Shown: positions 1-10,953, counted from the first letter of the stretch. The stretch is 64,000 nucleotides of DNA from [Phialemoniopsis] sp. UDSM-2020 (GCA_018873225.1 JAEILZ010000002.1:3286001-3350000), one strand, 5' to 3'. Translations and numbers: made by a program. Notes: generated by a model from the sequence alone, not told the origin.

Positions 1-19
1 CCCGCCGCAACCGTGGACG

Positions 20-173
20 TCGCACTGCGACGATTCGCTTCGCACTGCGACACTGTGCATCGCATTGCGATGATTCTCACTGCGCTACGATTTTTTTTTG
101 CTGGCGATGCAGCATCAGGCTGCTCTTTCTACTGCGCAATGCTATTGGGCTGACTCCTTGTATCGCACTGCGA
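20..173. repeat. Short palindromic repeats TCGCAYTGCGA with 20-bp spacing
   Basis: TCGCACTGCGA occurs at 20-30, 40-50 and 163-173, and TCGCATTGCGA at 60-70. Each copy is an inverted repeat (TCGCA, one base, TGCGA). The first three are exactly 20 bp apart, about two helical turns. A degraded copy lies near 76-90. This could be a cluster of protein-binding sites or a decayed minisatellite; the window begins too close to tell what lies upstream. Confidence 0.7.
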
Positions 174-308
174 TGGACGCGGGGTCAGGTCGTAGCATGA
201 TCGCCCCGCACCTCTTCAGAACATTGGTCGATCGAGCCACCACAATCCAAAGAAACAGCATTAGAACCAAATGACGGATCACAATACCACTGACTCGACC
301 GATAGAAC

Positions 309-1257
309 TTGCCTGGCTGTGCGAGCAAACACGACGAACAAGCAATGAGTGACCCGGTCCAGCCTGAGGGTTGCGGAGCACCTGCTGCTTGCACCAAGCT
401 CTCTCGTCGCAAGCAGAAAAAGGAGACCAGGCCGGAGAATCTGTTTCGCATGCATTGCCCGTATCGCCAACATGATCCCGACTGCAGGGGCCATAACAAG
501 TCTTGCATTGGTCGTGGTTTTGAAACTCCATGTCGATTGAAGTCAGTTTCAGTGTATCTTCAAGCAAACGCATCTCGACTGACTATTATTTAGGGAGCAT
601 TTGACCAGGGTTCACCACAAGGAACTCGGTCTCGACCCCCAGAATTCCGAGACTTTGATGCCTGCAGAGGCTCCTTGTGGCCCCAGGCAACTTTCAAAGA
701 CACAATATCTGGCCATCCGCAAGATAGGACGATCCACACAATTTCACACGTCATTGGATATCTGGCGGAATATCTACCGGATCATCTTTCCAAATGAGAA
801 CATACCACCCGCATTCAATCCGTCCCTTAAAGATCTCCTAGCTGCCGCGGAGAATCCTTCTCAGAAGCTCGTTTCGGCCGTTGTTGCTCGGATGGTATCG
901 GACATAGGAGACTTGGGGCGAGCTGGGCCAGATCTTGAAGACTCTGCGAGATCTTCTCTAGCCCTTCTCAAATATTTCGCAGCAGAACTTGCCGAGAATG
1001 GGCCAGCATACGCACTCCCGACAAGCCATCCCGAAGCATATCATCCTCTGACACCGCAGGTTGATGGGATAGATCTTTCCATGATCTCTGTCAACCAGGA
1101 TACGTCGACAGAGTGGTCCGAACCCAGTCATCACCATCCTCTTGAAGAGATTTCATTTCGAGATGACCCCGAGCTCTACACAGGCTCTGCGAATGACTCC
1201 TCGGAATGGCCGAGCTGCAGTGATATTGGGGTGGCCGGAGATCAGGTCATGTTTTAG
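309..1257 (+). pseudogene. Decayed C2H2-like fungal protein gene
   Basis: Two reading frames together resemble one common fungal protein type. The frame covering about 440-535 carries a Cys/His-rich stretch (CPYRQHDPDCRGH, then KSCIGRGFET and RLK). A different frame from about 541 carries QCIFKQTHLD, a TGA stop at 580-582, then LLFREHLTRVHHKE and an open tail to 1257 (about 218 codons, no recognised domain). The two halves are in different frames with no credible intron between them, and the TGA would be CGA (Arg) in an intact gene. There is no ATG just before the open tail. I read it as a frameshifted, interrupted relic. A mis-resolved intron or a real gene starting further downstream is possible. 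Confidence 0.4.
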
Positions 1258-1624
1258 GGTGGTATGTGATAATATTCGAAACTTTGGCAAACATACGTCT
1301 CGTGGATGGAAAGGTTCGTTATTAAATCTAAGTACCAGTTTGTATTTCTCTCAGTCTTGGTTCTCGTCAGATGTGTGCAGGCGTGTTGGGCAACAGGTGT
1401 GTTTGTTTTGCATGTCAAAGGTAAGCTGGATCAACATTCTTCTTGTATTCTTGTTACCGTTTCCTTGTTATTCTTCAATAATGAAGTTCTTTTTAATCAT
1501 GAAGCTATCACATATGTTCAACATATCAAGCATGAAATACCGAACGTGTTGTGCACTCTCCACTTCCTGTTGCCTGTGTCAAGTAGCGCATCGTTCCCGA
1601 TTTCGACTACTCTCCAGCGGGCAA
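1258..1624. other. Intergenic, no gene seen
   Basis: This AT-richer spacer lies between the decayed gene and the 3' end of the sugar transporter. Two overlapping open frames (1142-1747 and 1306-1653) look like chance: they are rich in Cys, Phe and Ser and have no domain. Confidence 0.5.
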
Positions 1625-3407
1625 TTACTGGTAATGCTTGGCCTCCTGTTTGAACTTGCGAGCTGGCACTCTCTGGTGGAACAGATGGTCAAGCGTTTCT
1701 GGAGTGAGGCCCTTCGTCTCTGGCAGTCGAAAGAAGGTCCAGAGTAGCAGGATCACCGTCAAGCCGAAAGCTGGGAAGGCGGCCTTGCCTTTGAGGTTGC
1801 CTGCTGTTGGGTTCAGCATGTAGGGCGCAACGACCGTGTTGATGACGGACAGGAAGTAGTAGGTGTTGCGTCCAAGTGAGATGGTCTTGGTGCGTAGCTG
1901 AGATGCGCCGACCTCTGCCGCAATCGCGTAGGGGATGGGTCCGATCGTGCTGCCTAGCCACAGGAGGATCTGTCAGTGTCTGCTCACACAGAACGTCCCG
2001 TCTGATATGAGAGGTTGCTACTTACCATAACAGAAGAACCATACCAGCAAGAGACCAGACTGCGCCCATCGGATACTCGAAGTCGGTGGTGCGATGTCGA
2101 GAAAGCCTACGATAGCCATGAGGGGAAGCATCGCTGTCAAGCCCGCAAGGTAGATCTGCCGCCGCCCGAAGCGCGTCTGGATGAACCACGAGAGGACAGT
2201 TCCCGTGAATGCAATGCTGTAGTTTCCAAGCGTCATCTTGAACGAGTCGTTAGAAGACAGGCCGGCCATGGTGAAGAAGTAGGTCGAGTAGTTTTGAATC
2301 GCGAAACCGGGTAGCACCTGGCAGCCCCAGCTGATCATGGCAATCTCGGTGCGGCGCCGGTTGGTGCTGCGGAAGCAGTCGAGGTAGGACCCGCCGACGG
2401 CCATGGCCTTCTCCGTCTGAATGGTGTGCTCCATCATAGCAATGACGTCGTCCCTGCTGAGCGCGTCCTCCGGGGCCGACACGAGCCGGTCCATGGTCTT
2501 GCGGGCGTCCTCGATGCGGTCCTGGCGCACGAGCCACCAGGGGGACTCAGGGGCGAACCAGCAGGCGACGGCGAGGAAGGGGGGCCAGATCCACTGGATG
2601 GCGAAGGGGAGGCGGTAGGACCACTCGGTCGGGTCCTTGAGCTTGGAGATGAGGACGCCTGCGCCAATGAGGTGGCCGGCTACCCAGCATAGGTTCACCT
2701 GTCCAAGGCATGAAGTCAGCAAGGATGCAATCGTTGACATGTATGAACTGGGAGGTTGCGAACATAGGTAGTGAGGTAGCCTCGAAGAGCCATGGGGCAG
2801 ACCTCGGCGGCATAGCCTGGAGTTGCTGCGGCGAAGACTCCACAGGGCAGAGAGCTGGACAGGTATACTTGATTAGTATGGAGCAATATTGTAGGTTCAA
2901 GGTCAAAGAGACTCACATGAGAACAACCCCAACTGTCAGCACAGCGACAGACGAGGCAAAGAATGTCCCAAAGATGGCAGCGATGAGGAAAACGTGGCAC
3001 GCAGCCATCACTCTGCGGTACCCGTACCGGTCGACCAGCCACCCGTTGGCAAAGACGCCCGGGATCATGCCGGCGAGGCCGGCCATGGTCAGGCCGATCT
3101 GCCATTGCGTCGGGATGGTATACTTGCCCGAGCCGTCGCCGATAGGCTTGCCGTACTTCTGCTGAAACTGCGGGTGGGCGTAGAAGGAGTTGATGAGGAT
3201 GAGGTCGTACGACTCCATGATGGTGGCCATGGAGACGATGAGGGACCACATGACTGCCTTCTTGTAGTACCGCAGCGCCTGGAGGACCCCGAGTTCGGTC
3301 TCGGTTTGGGTGCCTCGAGCGGCGGCGGCCTGTTCCTCTTTGACGGTTTGGACATTGTCGTGGTCGGGGGCGTCCTCGACGAGGTCGGTGGTTGTTTGGT
3401 CTCTCAT
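1625..3407 (-). CDS. MFS sugar transporter, maltose/alpha-glucoside permease type
   Basis: Predicted plasma-membrane sugar:proton symporter of the fungal maltose/hexose MFS branch, 527 aa. Exons on the minus strand are 3407-2917, 2854-2764, 2698-2026 and 1953-1625, with introns of 62, 65 and 72 bp. The first junction shows a CTAAT branch point. The second intron has a weak donor (GTTCGC) but gives the family-typical join TTY|VNLCW; the last joins FFCYG|STIGPIPYA. Family signatures are GWLVDRYGYRR in the loop after TM2 (about residues 122-132), PESPWWLV at the start of the central loop, and PETKGLT near the C-terminus. The start at 3407 (MRDQ) is preferred over the ATG at 3446 because the extra residues match nothing in the family. 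The substrate cannot be fixed from sequence. Confidence 0.9.
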
Positions 3408-4278
3408 TGTGGTTGAGAGCTTCAAAAGGTCAAGGACAGGTATCACTGTTCAATTCCAGACAGGAGAGTTGCCAGGAGAACTATTGAGTATCTCGAACGA
3501 CGGTCTTAACTGTTTAACATAATTAAATGGTTCCAGGGGATCACCACAGCATTTATACATATTTGACTCCGGGAGTACGCATCCCCAGCTTCTCCGCTCC
3601 CCTCAGCCGGGAGTTGCACTCTAACCCGCACAATGCCGTAGAGAACTCGGAAGAGACCAAGCGCGTCGGCATTTCAACCATTTCTGTATTCGAGCCCACG
3701 CAAGCACTGGCGTGATGGGACGCTCAAACAAGCCTTTGCTGCCACCACCGTAGTGTCACCGAAGCGCGGGCTAGCCGGAATCAAGGATAGCTGCAAGCCA
3801 TCGCAGACCATCACCACGCCGCCGCCGAACCATTCTGGCAGTCGTCGCCCAGAAATACCCCATGATTTACCCCGGAAATGCTCAAGCGCGTGTCGAGGAT
3901 GGAAAGGTTGGCTAGAGCTTGGGTCCGGGGTGGAGATCGGCCGGGTGAACATCGGGACTCGGGAGTCGGCCGGGCTTGCCATTTTCGATCAAGACGATGC
4001 GGCTGTTGGTCCTCTTGAATGTTTTGAATCATGATTGACAAATACGACTTCTTTTCATGACTAGTCCCGGAGAGCAAAATGCTCCGATGCTACCGAATGA
4101 GGTGATCTCCTGAACCCTTGCGAGAGGAAAGCAGTAAGTAAACATCTTGCCTCCGTATCCGTGGCTAGCGACATGACCAAACATCTCCTGCGATGAGGGG
4201 CGGACATTAGCTCCGATTAATGCTCCAAAAGGCCGTTCCAGGCTCAATAAGAATATTCCTGGATGCCCCCGTCTCTGG
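3408..4278. other. Promoter region of the sugar transporter; no other gene seen
   Basis: This stretch holds the upstream region of the transporter and the 3' flank of the small membrane protein gene. Scattered CCGGGG/CCCCGG words (for example near 3872 and 3926) fit the loose SYGGRG consensus of the carbon-repression factor CreA, but are too short to be strong evidence. Open frames here lack family features. Confidence 0.4.
3551..3557 (-). promoter_or_regulatory. TATA-like box of the sugar transporter
   Basis: TATAAAT on the minus strand lies about 145 bp upstream of the transporter ATG at 3407. The position fits a core promoter with a moderate 5' leader. Confidence 0.4.
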
Positions 4279-5068
4279 CTACCATACGGTGAACGTATCC
4301 AAGATCCAGTCGTAGACATCCAGGTGGTACTGCATCAACCAGATGTAGACAACGACGATGATGATCCAGAAATGAGCACTGCTCAGAATACTATGGAACG
4401 GAATCTCGTCTTTGTGTTCGAAATACCATCCGCGTGTCTTTGTGTACAGTGATCGTAGGTTGCGAAGGAGGAACATCTGTAGTTTGGCTATTCTTAGTAG
4501 GGATTTTCAGGATCTTAAAACTTGAGCCAACGTACCTTGACTCCCCAGTACAGAAGGTACAACTCGAGGTTGACTTCGTTGCGAATCAGTCTCCATGGCA
4601 TGTTGATCTCTTCGTGAATGATGGGCTGTTCAATGGTAGGATCTGGACCCTGCAACACGTTCGTTAGCTTCTGCCTGTTGAGTCCTGAAAGGTCATGTTG
4701 GTAATGTGTACATTGCGGTGCTGGCGACGCTGTTTGTTGAGCTTGTTCTTTGCCTTGAGAGGTGTCTTCTTCGAAACCTTCTTCGGGCTGATGACCCAGG
4801 GCCAACCCTGGATGTCCTTGACGACACGACGGTATTTGTTGGGGTAGCCCCTAGCTAGGCTTGCAGCATTTGATGTCTTGCGCTTCAGGTGGCCATTGCG
4901 ACCTTGGGCGCGTTGAGAGGCCAAAGCAGAAGGTGAATCCATCAGATGGGCCGCCGATTCGGTCATCTTGAGTCGGTCCAGATTGCCTGGAGGATCTGAA
5001 GAATGAAGGTGAGGTGCAAGCTTGAAGGGCGAGCTCTCGTCAGAGTGCTCCTCGCTTGAGTCGTCCAT
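4279..5068 (-). CDS. Small membrane protein of unknown function
   Basis: Three exons, 5068-4712, 4649-4536 and 4476-4279, encode 222 aa. Both introns (62 and 59 bp) are phase 0. The first has donor GTACAC, a GCTAACG branch point and TTGCAG; the second has GTACGT..CTACAG. The N-terminus is acidic/Ser-rich (DDSSEEHSDESS), followed by a strongly basic segment around residues 95-118 (KKVSKKTPLKAKNKLNKQRR). A single hydrophobic stretch (FWIIIVVVYIWLM) lies close to the C-terminus. That suggests a tail-anchored or single-pass protein with a charged soluble part. I do not recognise the family. The consistent phases and splice signals are the main reason to believe the gene. Confidence 0.65.
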
Positions 5069-5479
5069 TGTTGTGAGGGTTGTGTTCTAGACAAGAAGAT
5101 TCGCAGTCTGTGAAGAACCCGTGTGGCCATCTGTGGGATAATGAAAGAGTGATGTGAGCGTTCAGGCGAAGCTGGAAGCCGAAAGTTGCAAGTTTGGTTG
5201 TTGCCGCAACAGTGATTCTCTTCTGAACTACAATTGCCCTGTGCGCACATTCACTTGCATTTCCAGCTCCAAAGTATTGCATTCAATGAATTCATTATTT
5301 CTCTAGCATTAGAAGAGCAGGTCGTTTCAGCCATTTGGCCAAGGGTCTTCAGTTGTGTCTAAACCCGTTGCCTGCCCTTCGATCCCCTGAATAAATCAAA
5401 CTCCGTTGTTCCCCCAACCCAGGCGTATCGTATCAAATCCCATCGCAACCTTTTTACTACCCTCCCAAACAACCCAGCC
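5069..5479. other. Intergenic, no gene seen
   Basis: This is the upstream region of the small membrane protein and the 3' flank of the rhodopsin-domain gene. No domain-bearing frame or clear promoter element was seen. Confidence 0.5.
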
Positions 5480-6932
5480 CTAATCAAAGTGGAAATAGCT
5501 CTTCTGCGCGGTGACGAATGCGGTGTTTCCCAGCGCCGAGCCTCGTCTGGGACTACCAAATAGCATGTGCTCGACCTCGACCTTGTAACTCACGGTCTTC
5601 CTGATACCCGCCGGAGGCGTGGCCGCCCGGGGTGGCTGTGGCTCCTCGTCCACCAGCAGACCGTCTCCCTCCATCTTGTATCGAGGACTCAGCTGACCAT
5701 CCCAGCGGCCCTGGACCACAGAAGTGCAATTGCCCAGCTCAAGGTCCTCCGGTACCTGGGCTCTCCGCGGCTGGCGCCTCGACGAGGGCGGGGAAGATCT
5801 GCTTGTCTTCGAAGTCATCATGCCCAACCGCTTGAGGAATGGTCCAAACCATTGACGAAGTAGCGGGACAATCATGGGCATATTCGTCGTGACGATGGCG
5901 ATGAAGGTCTCTCGGCAGCCCCACGTCGCTGTCTGGGTTGCATCTGTTGCTGGATTCTGAAAACCACAAGTTAGTTGCGAAGTTATACGATATCGGGAGA
6001 GGGTGTTCCAATCGTACGTAGATGATCTCAATGCAGCGCATAATTCCAGCTGCCATGACAAACAAGCCGCCCGAGAACAGAAGGACCAGACCGATTTTTC
6101 TCGCAGGCCGAAGCTGAGAGGTCAATATCATGGGTATCGGAATGGTCATGAGATAGATGTCGGTCAGGATGTTGAACGTCAAAGTGACGAAGATGTTGAT
6201 TCGCGATTCAGCAGGTTGGCATTGTCCTGAGATATAGTCAGTGGATGGAGTGACTAGAGGTCTGTAGGTAGGAGGGCTTACTGCCAGGATTTGGGAATAT
6301 CTGCCAATTCTTGTAGAACGGCCTACAGCCCAAGAGGATCGAAAGCAGGACAACGACCCAACTGAGACCAATGAAGACGAAGCCGAAATTGATGCGCCAC
6401 GAATAATTCAAGCCCTCTGTCAGGCGAATGTAGAAGACGCACATTGACGCCTTGAGAATCCAGAGAAGGAACGTGTACGTAACCCATGAGGCGACCTGGA
6501 GTTTTGAACCGGAAACCCTTGCCACTCAGTCAGTTTCACGATGCCCTTGATACCAATTGCAATTTTAACGTACCTCGAGTGATACTCCCATCCACCTGGA
6601 TCATAGGAGAGCCACCACCTCTGCTCGTCTGACATGGCATTGTTCGCTATGCCGTGCCATTTGTCGCTGGCTCCGGTGGCCATTGTCGTCTCCAAGGTAT
6701 AAATACACTGTATTAATTGGCGTTAGACAATTGACTGTAGGAAAAGACACATCTACAATGCAGAACATACCATGGCGACGAGCATGAGGTAGTCATCGGC
6801 TTTGAACTTTCGAATGCCATCAGCTCGGTAGCGAGAGTACGTACGAAGTCCGATCACGCAGATGCCAACCCCCAAAAGTGTATAAGCCTCGCGCGTGAAC
6901 GGAACAGTGCTCGTATATGGATGGATAGCCAT
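5480..6932 (-). CDS. Rhodopsin-domain (PTH11-related) integral membrane protein
   Basis: Seven-helix fungal membrane protein of the 'rhodopsin' domain family, often annotated as PTH11-like receptors, 405 aa. Exons on the minus strand are 6932-6771, 6707-6574, 6517-6282, 6226-6018 and 5956-5480. All four introns are 55-63 bp with good GT..AG ends, and the phases sum correctly. Family traits are the early helix ending in an ADDYLML-type motif, GWEYHSR in the extracellular loop, LLGCRPFYKNW after TM4, CQPAES, and DIYLMTIPIPMI in TM5. The C-terminal cytoplasmic tail is long and basic/Ser-Pro-rich (about 110 aa). The start at 6932 (MAIHPYTS) is chosen over the ATG at 6971, which adds a polar leader. 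Ligand and signalling role are unknown. Confidence 0.88.
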
Positions 6933-7528
6933 CTTTTCGAGGTTTGAGTGATGAATTGAAGAGACTCTCAAAAGCCCGGAAAGAGCATGAAGCGCGGATG
7001 CTCAGTTCTCAAAGGTGAGCGAACCAATTGATGACCTCGAGGGTGTTCGTGAGCTGGTTTACCATCTCTGAGTATGCAGACAGCTACTTGGTCGCAGATC
7101 GGAATTCCCAGGCTCGCGTGCCCTGTTGCAAGTGACACGCGTTGAGGTTGGTCTGCAAGTGGTGGTAAGACCCGGACGAAAACAACACGCGTGAATCAGT
7201 GGTGGTGGTGCCAGAAGTGAGTTGAGATCAATCTCAGCGGCGTGTCACTTTTGCTTGAGATTCTCACGATACCAAGCCAAAAAATGAGCGACGATTTGGT
7301 GTAGAGAGGCTCGTCCTTCCTTTGAAGCGTGGGGCCACCTGGGAAATCGAGGGAAGGCGCAATGGCTTGAAGCATAGACCATCAACCTCAACGTCAGCAA
7401 GGCCTCACTTCACGATTCATGAGAGTCTGTCGTGAATGTATCGTATTTCTTTTTGCAAATAACTTCATTCATGCTTTCACCATGTCAAAACATTCGACAT
7501 CAGCGCCAGGCAGCGGCACTGCCATCCA
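6933..7528. other. Intergenic, no gene seen
   Basis: This spacer between the receptor promoter and the 3' end of the class II aldolase has no domain-bearing frame. Short GTGGTGGT and CACGCGT words occur around 7140-7210, but I can assign no function to them. Confidence 0.5.
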
Positions 7529-8395
7529 TCAACCAGCCTTCCCCGTTGAACCCATCCAGTCCATGTGCTGCTCAATGACCTTTTGCATAGCAAGTGTTCC
7601 CTCTTCAATCAACGTGGTCAATGGGATTCGGTCCGCCTTTTCTCTCTGTATTCTTGCATATAGATCGTTGAAGGCGTCGTTGATGTTGCATTTGGCCACA
7701 CCCCGCTTGATGCACTCCTGGAACAGGTGCTCGTCGAACCCGCTAGCACCATGTAGCACAAGGTTCACCCTGCCCTTCGTGGTGTTGTGCACTCGCTGGA
7801 GGCGGTCGTAGTCGAGACTCGGTCCATTGCGCCCGTATTTCCCGTGGACATTACCAAAGGCGGGTGCAAGCCAGTCGATCCCCAAAGCAAGGAACTCTTC
7901 TGCTTGTTCGGGTGTCGTCAAGATACCCTCTAGGTCCGCAGTATCCTCAACTCCATCCTCTCCGCCGTTGATACGCCCTGGCTCTGCCTCCGTGATGATG
8001 CCCATCTCGTGCAGGTATCCAACCAGCTCCTTGGTCTTGGCCATGTTCTCCTCCTTCTCATAGTGGCTCATGTCGACCATGATGCCGTCAAAGCCTCCTG
8101 TCGCGGCAGCCCGCTTGATGATCTCTGGCGATTGTGCGTGGTCCATGTGCACTCCCACGGGAACCGATGCATTGTCGGCTGCTTCCTTGGCAGCATGGGC
8201 GAGGATGCCGTCGGCGTACTCGATTGCCCAGGGGAAGAGCTGGACGATGACTGGAGAGCGCTTGGCTTCAGCGGCGCGTACCGACGCCAGGATTCCCTCC
8301 ACGTTGTAGCAACATGTCGCTGGCACAGCGTAGCCCTCCTCGGCGGCCTTCTGGACAATGGCCAGGAGGCGGTTGGTGGATGTGGTGGGAGCCAT
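7529..8395 (-). CDS. Class II ketose-bisphosphate aldolase family protein
   Basis: Intronless 288-aa zinc-dependent aldolase of the fructose/tagatose-bisphosphate class II family. Visible active-site elements are the HMDHA motif (catalytic Asp85, zinc ligand His86), TEAE around residues 135-138, GNVHGKYG with zinc ligand His184, LHGAS with His215, and NIND at 237-240, where the family usually has a phosphate-contacting N-x-D/T motif. At 288 aa it is shorter than the glycolytic fungal enzyme (about 360 aa), so it is probably a paralogue cleaving another ketose phosphate or related aldol in a catabolic route. It stands next to a transporter and an HpaI-type aldolase, and its upstream region carries the GAGGAG motif shared with the cluster. 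A product-specific name cannot be justified. Confidence 0.92.
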   Translation of the reverse strand: MAPTTSTNRLLAIVQKAAEEGYAVPATCCYNVEGILASVRAAEAKRSPVIVQLFPWAIEYADGILAHAAKEAADNASVPVGVHMDHAQSPEIIKRAAATGGFDGIMVDMSHYEKEENMAKTKELVGYLHEMGIITEAEPGRINGGEDGVEDTADLEGILTTPEQAEEFLALGIDWLAPAFGNVHGKYGRNGPSLDYDRLQRVHNTTKGRVNLVLHGASGFDEHLFQECIKRGVAKCNINDAFNDLYARIQREKADRIPLTTLIEEGTLAMQKVIEQHMDWMGSTGKAG

Positions 8396-9321
8396 GGCTG
8401 ATTCTGTCTTTGTGAACTCGGTCCAGACTCTGCGATATTGCAGTCAGACGTGTATCTTGATGAGTCAAAGACCCAGGTCGTAAGATAGTGTGATAAGCCT
8501 ATCCTTGTTGCCGAAAGCCGGAGCCACAGCTAGTCGACCTTCACTAACCACAGGTCCGATAGTGAATTTGAGCTCCGATGGTAAAGTGAGCTCTGCTATC
8601 AAGGGTCATCATGTGTCCTGTCACTGGTGGAAGTCTGTTCCATCCCACCAATGACGCGTGAGGCAGCACGATTGACGGCTACGGGCGTTGGGAGGAGCGG
8701 GATAGGAGGAGCTCCGGTTCAGCCTCAGGGAGGACGGCACTCCACTCTTTTGTTGGTGAGTGCGGAGCCGCCACACATTAGTCAAGTTGACTGCTTGATA
8801 CACTATCTTTGACTCAATAACACTTATCCACCATGTGGTTGCATCGGCCATCGGCAAGATCATCATGATCCAGGAGCTCTGGAGAGGCCGAGGTTGCCTT
8901 ATCTCCAGCTCGGGTGTCTTCGGCGAGTTATCTCAGTACGGGGAGCAAGTCCCCAACATCAATTTACGATTATCCGCTTCACCAATGATCTTATGTCGCG
9001 ATTGGTGAAATTCATGCAGACTGATCATTCGATATGCTTCATACGTCGAGCTTCTATGTGAATCAAACTCTGCAAAGAGTCTTCAAAACATCTCATAGAT
9101 GAATGTCAATTTGAGGGCATGATTTGAATAAACAACACATGGAATTGCTCGCACTACATCTAGTATTTAACAATAAGCACAAGGCTGATATGATACGCAT
9201 GTGGCTTAACATCCTCTTCTCCTCGGTAACGACATGCTTGAGGAGAATCCCAATCCGATAGACCCAAATATTCTTCAGCCCAACCTAGCATTTGTAGTGC
9301 AGCCGTAATCCTTTGACACTT
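8396..9321. other. Promoter of the class II aldolase and 3' flank of the DAL5-type transporter
   Basis: No gene is seen. It contains the GAGGAG pair at 8692-8715, a related CAGGAGCTCTGG at 8871-8882, and one CTCCTC at 9219-9224 close to the transporter's 3' end. The stretch from about 9000 to 9300 is AT-richer. Confidence 0.5.
8692..8715. promoter_or_regulatory. GAGGAG motif pair upstream of the class II aldolase
   Basis: GAGGAG lies at 8692-8697 and again at 8706-8711, the second inside GGAGGAGCTCC (8705-8715). The pair sits about 300 bp upstream of the aldolase ATG. The same words are concentrated in the other cluster promoters. Confidence 0.5.
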
Positions 9322-10833
9322 CTAGAACATCTCATAGCGCCAGTTCAATTGGACCATCTCCTCGGTGACGCCTCCCTTCATGGCCTTGGCAACAAGCTCA
9401 GGCTCGCCGGAGTCTAGGCGCTTGTTGTCACGCAGCACCAACCAACGGTAGACAGTAATGGTAACCGCGAAGAGGAATGCGCAGCCCATCAAGGTTCCAA
9501 AGGCAGCGTAGAACTGAGGAGGTGCGTAGTAGAGGTACGAGGCCCAGATGTTAGAAGTACCACCAATAGCGTTCACCAGAGCGGATGCAGCAGCACGCTT
9601 CTGCACAGGACGGGCGAGATGCAGGTTGATGACCTTGTAGAGCAGGAGCTGCGGGCCGACACTGGCGAACGGCAGGATCATCATGGAGAAGTAACGTCCA
9701 CCCACGGAGAGGGTGGTCATGGGGATGATGTACATGACGCAGGCGGTGGCGATGCAAGCCAGGATCGGGATGTAGACCGTGTTCTTCCTGTCAGAGTAGA
9801 ACATGAGGAAGAAGTAGACAATGCCGGCCAGGATGTAAGGCGGGGCAGTCAGCAGCAGACTGATGGTGCGGTTGAAGTTGAGAGACGCGACCAGGGTGGG
9901 GAAGTAGTTGGCGATCGAGCCCTGGGCCTGAGACATCATGTTGCAGAAGATGAGGAGGATCAGCTTCGGGTCGGACAGAGCCTTGGCGAAGCCCTTGAGG
10001 ACGCTCTCGTTCTCGGTGCCCTCAGCGGCGCCAGCCTCGGACTCGATACGCCACACGGCCAGGTCTCGCTGGTCTTGAGAGAGGATGCGGCTGTTGTGGG
10101 GGAACTCGGGCATGACAAAGGCGCAGATCATGCCGATGCCAACAGTAGCGCTGCCCTCGATGATGAAGAGCCACTGCCAGCCGCGGATGCCATGGTGACC
10201 GTCGAGTTGCAAGATGGCAGCGGCAAACAGACCACCAAAGGCATTACCGAATTGCTGAGCGATGTAAAGTGCAGCAATACGCTTTCCAAGCTCGCGCTTA
10301 GTGTACCAGGCCGAGAGGTAGTAGATGGCGCCAGGGAAGAAGACAGCCTCTGCAACACCCAAGATGGCACGTACAGCGAGGAGTTGTCCGTACGACTTGA
10401 CAGCAGCAGTGGCAGCAGAGATGGTTCCCCAGATAACGACGGCACAGCAGATGTACATGCCGGGGCGAGAGAACTTGGTGATCAAGAGGTTGCTGGGGAT
10501 CTGGAAGGGCAGGTATCCGACGAAGAGGATCGAGACGGCAGTGGCGAACTCTTGAGTTGTCATGTGGAGGTCCTCGATGATGCCCTGGAGCTTCGCAGCG
10601 GCCAGGTTCTGACGGTCGATGTAGTTGAGGATGTAGAGGATGCCGATGGTGGGCAGGATGAACATGTCCATCTTGCGGACGAGCTTCTTGTTGAGGGCCT
10701 CAATCTCGACCTCGCTGAGGTTGGCAAGACTCTCAGGCATGCGGCTGCGTGCCATATCAGTGTGTCCCTCCGTGGCAGACATCTTGTCCTCGAGCTGCGA
10801 AGGCTGCTTCTCGATATCCGTGGGGGCAGCCAT
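9322..10833 (-). CDS. DAL5/TNA1-type MFS anion transporter
   Basis: Intronless 503-aa member of the anion:cation symporter branch of MFS (yeast DAL5 allantoate and TNA1 nicotinate permeases are relatives). It is expected in the plasma membrane, importing a small carboxylate. Signatures are the polar N-terminus followed by FILPTIGILYILNYIDRQNL at TM1, RAILGVAEAVFFPGAIYYLSAWY in TM4-5, GWQWLFIIEG at TM6, PEFPHN at the start of the central loop, and a final polar tail. It lies between the two aldolase genes and shares its upstream region with the HpaI-type aldolase, transcribed in the opposite direction. A TATATA element is at the expected place. The neighbourhood suggests it imports the substrate of the linked pathway; the compound itself is unknown. 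Confidence 0.92.
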   Translation of the reverse strand: MAAPTDIEKQPSQLEDKMSATEGHTDMARSRMPESLANLSEVEIEALNKKLVRKMDMFILPTIGILYILNYIDRQNLAAAKLQGIIEDLHMTTQEFATAVSILFVGYLPFQIPSNLLITKFSRPGMYICCAVVIWGTISAATAAVKSYGQLLAVRAILGVAEAVFFPGAIYYLSAWYTKRELGKRIAALYIAQQFGNAFGGLFAAAILQLDGHHGIRGWQWLFIIEGSATVGIGMICAFVMPEFPHNSRILSQDQRDLAVWRIESEAGAAEGTENESVLKGFAKALSDPKLILLIFCNMMSQAQGSIANYFPTLVASLNFNRTISLLLTAPPYILAGIVYFFLMFYSDRKNTVYIPILACIATACVMYIIPMTTLSVGGRYFSMMILPFASVGPQLLLYKVINLHLARPVQKRAAASALVNAIGGTSNIWASYLYYAPPQFYAAFGTLMGCAFLFAVTITVYRWLVLRDNKRLDSGEPELVAKAMKGGVTEEMVQLNWRYEMF

Positions 10834-10947
10834 CTTGTCGGGTTACAGCGTAGCTGGGATGAATATTTGAGATGAAAGTACAAGTAGAAGACGAGGCTGG
10901 ATAGACAACGAGACTTTCAAAGACCAGACCGAGCAGGTGAGGGCCTG

Positions 10948-10953
10948 TATATA
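10948..10953 (-). promoter_or_regulatory. TATA box of the DAL5-type transporter
   Basis: TATATA lies 115 bp upstream of the ATG at 10833 on the minus strand, in a plausible core-promoter position. Confidence 0.5.

Noticed and set aside
1..300. CRISPR-like array
   Set aside because: The repeats are 11 bp, few and imperfect, and the host is eukaryotic; spacing suggests binding sites or a minisatellite instead.
9619..10875. 418-codon plus-strand frame opposite the DAL5-type transporter
   Set aside because: Antisense shadow of a well-supported transporter; its composition (Asp/Glu/Val/Gly-rich) is the typical antisense pattern.
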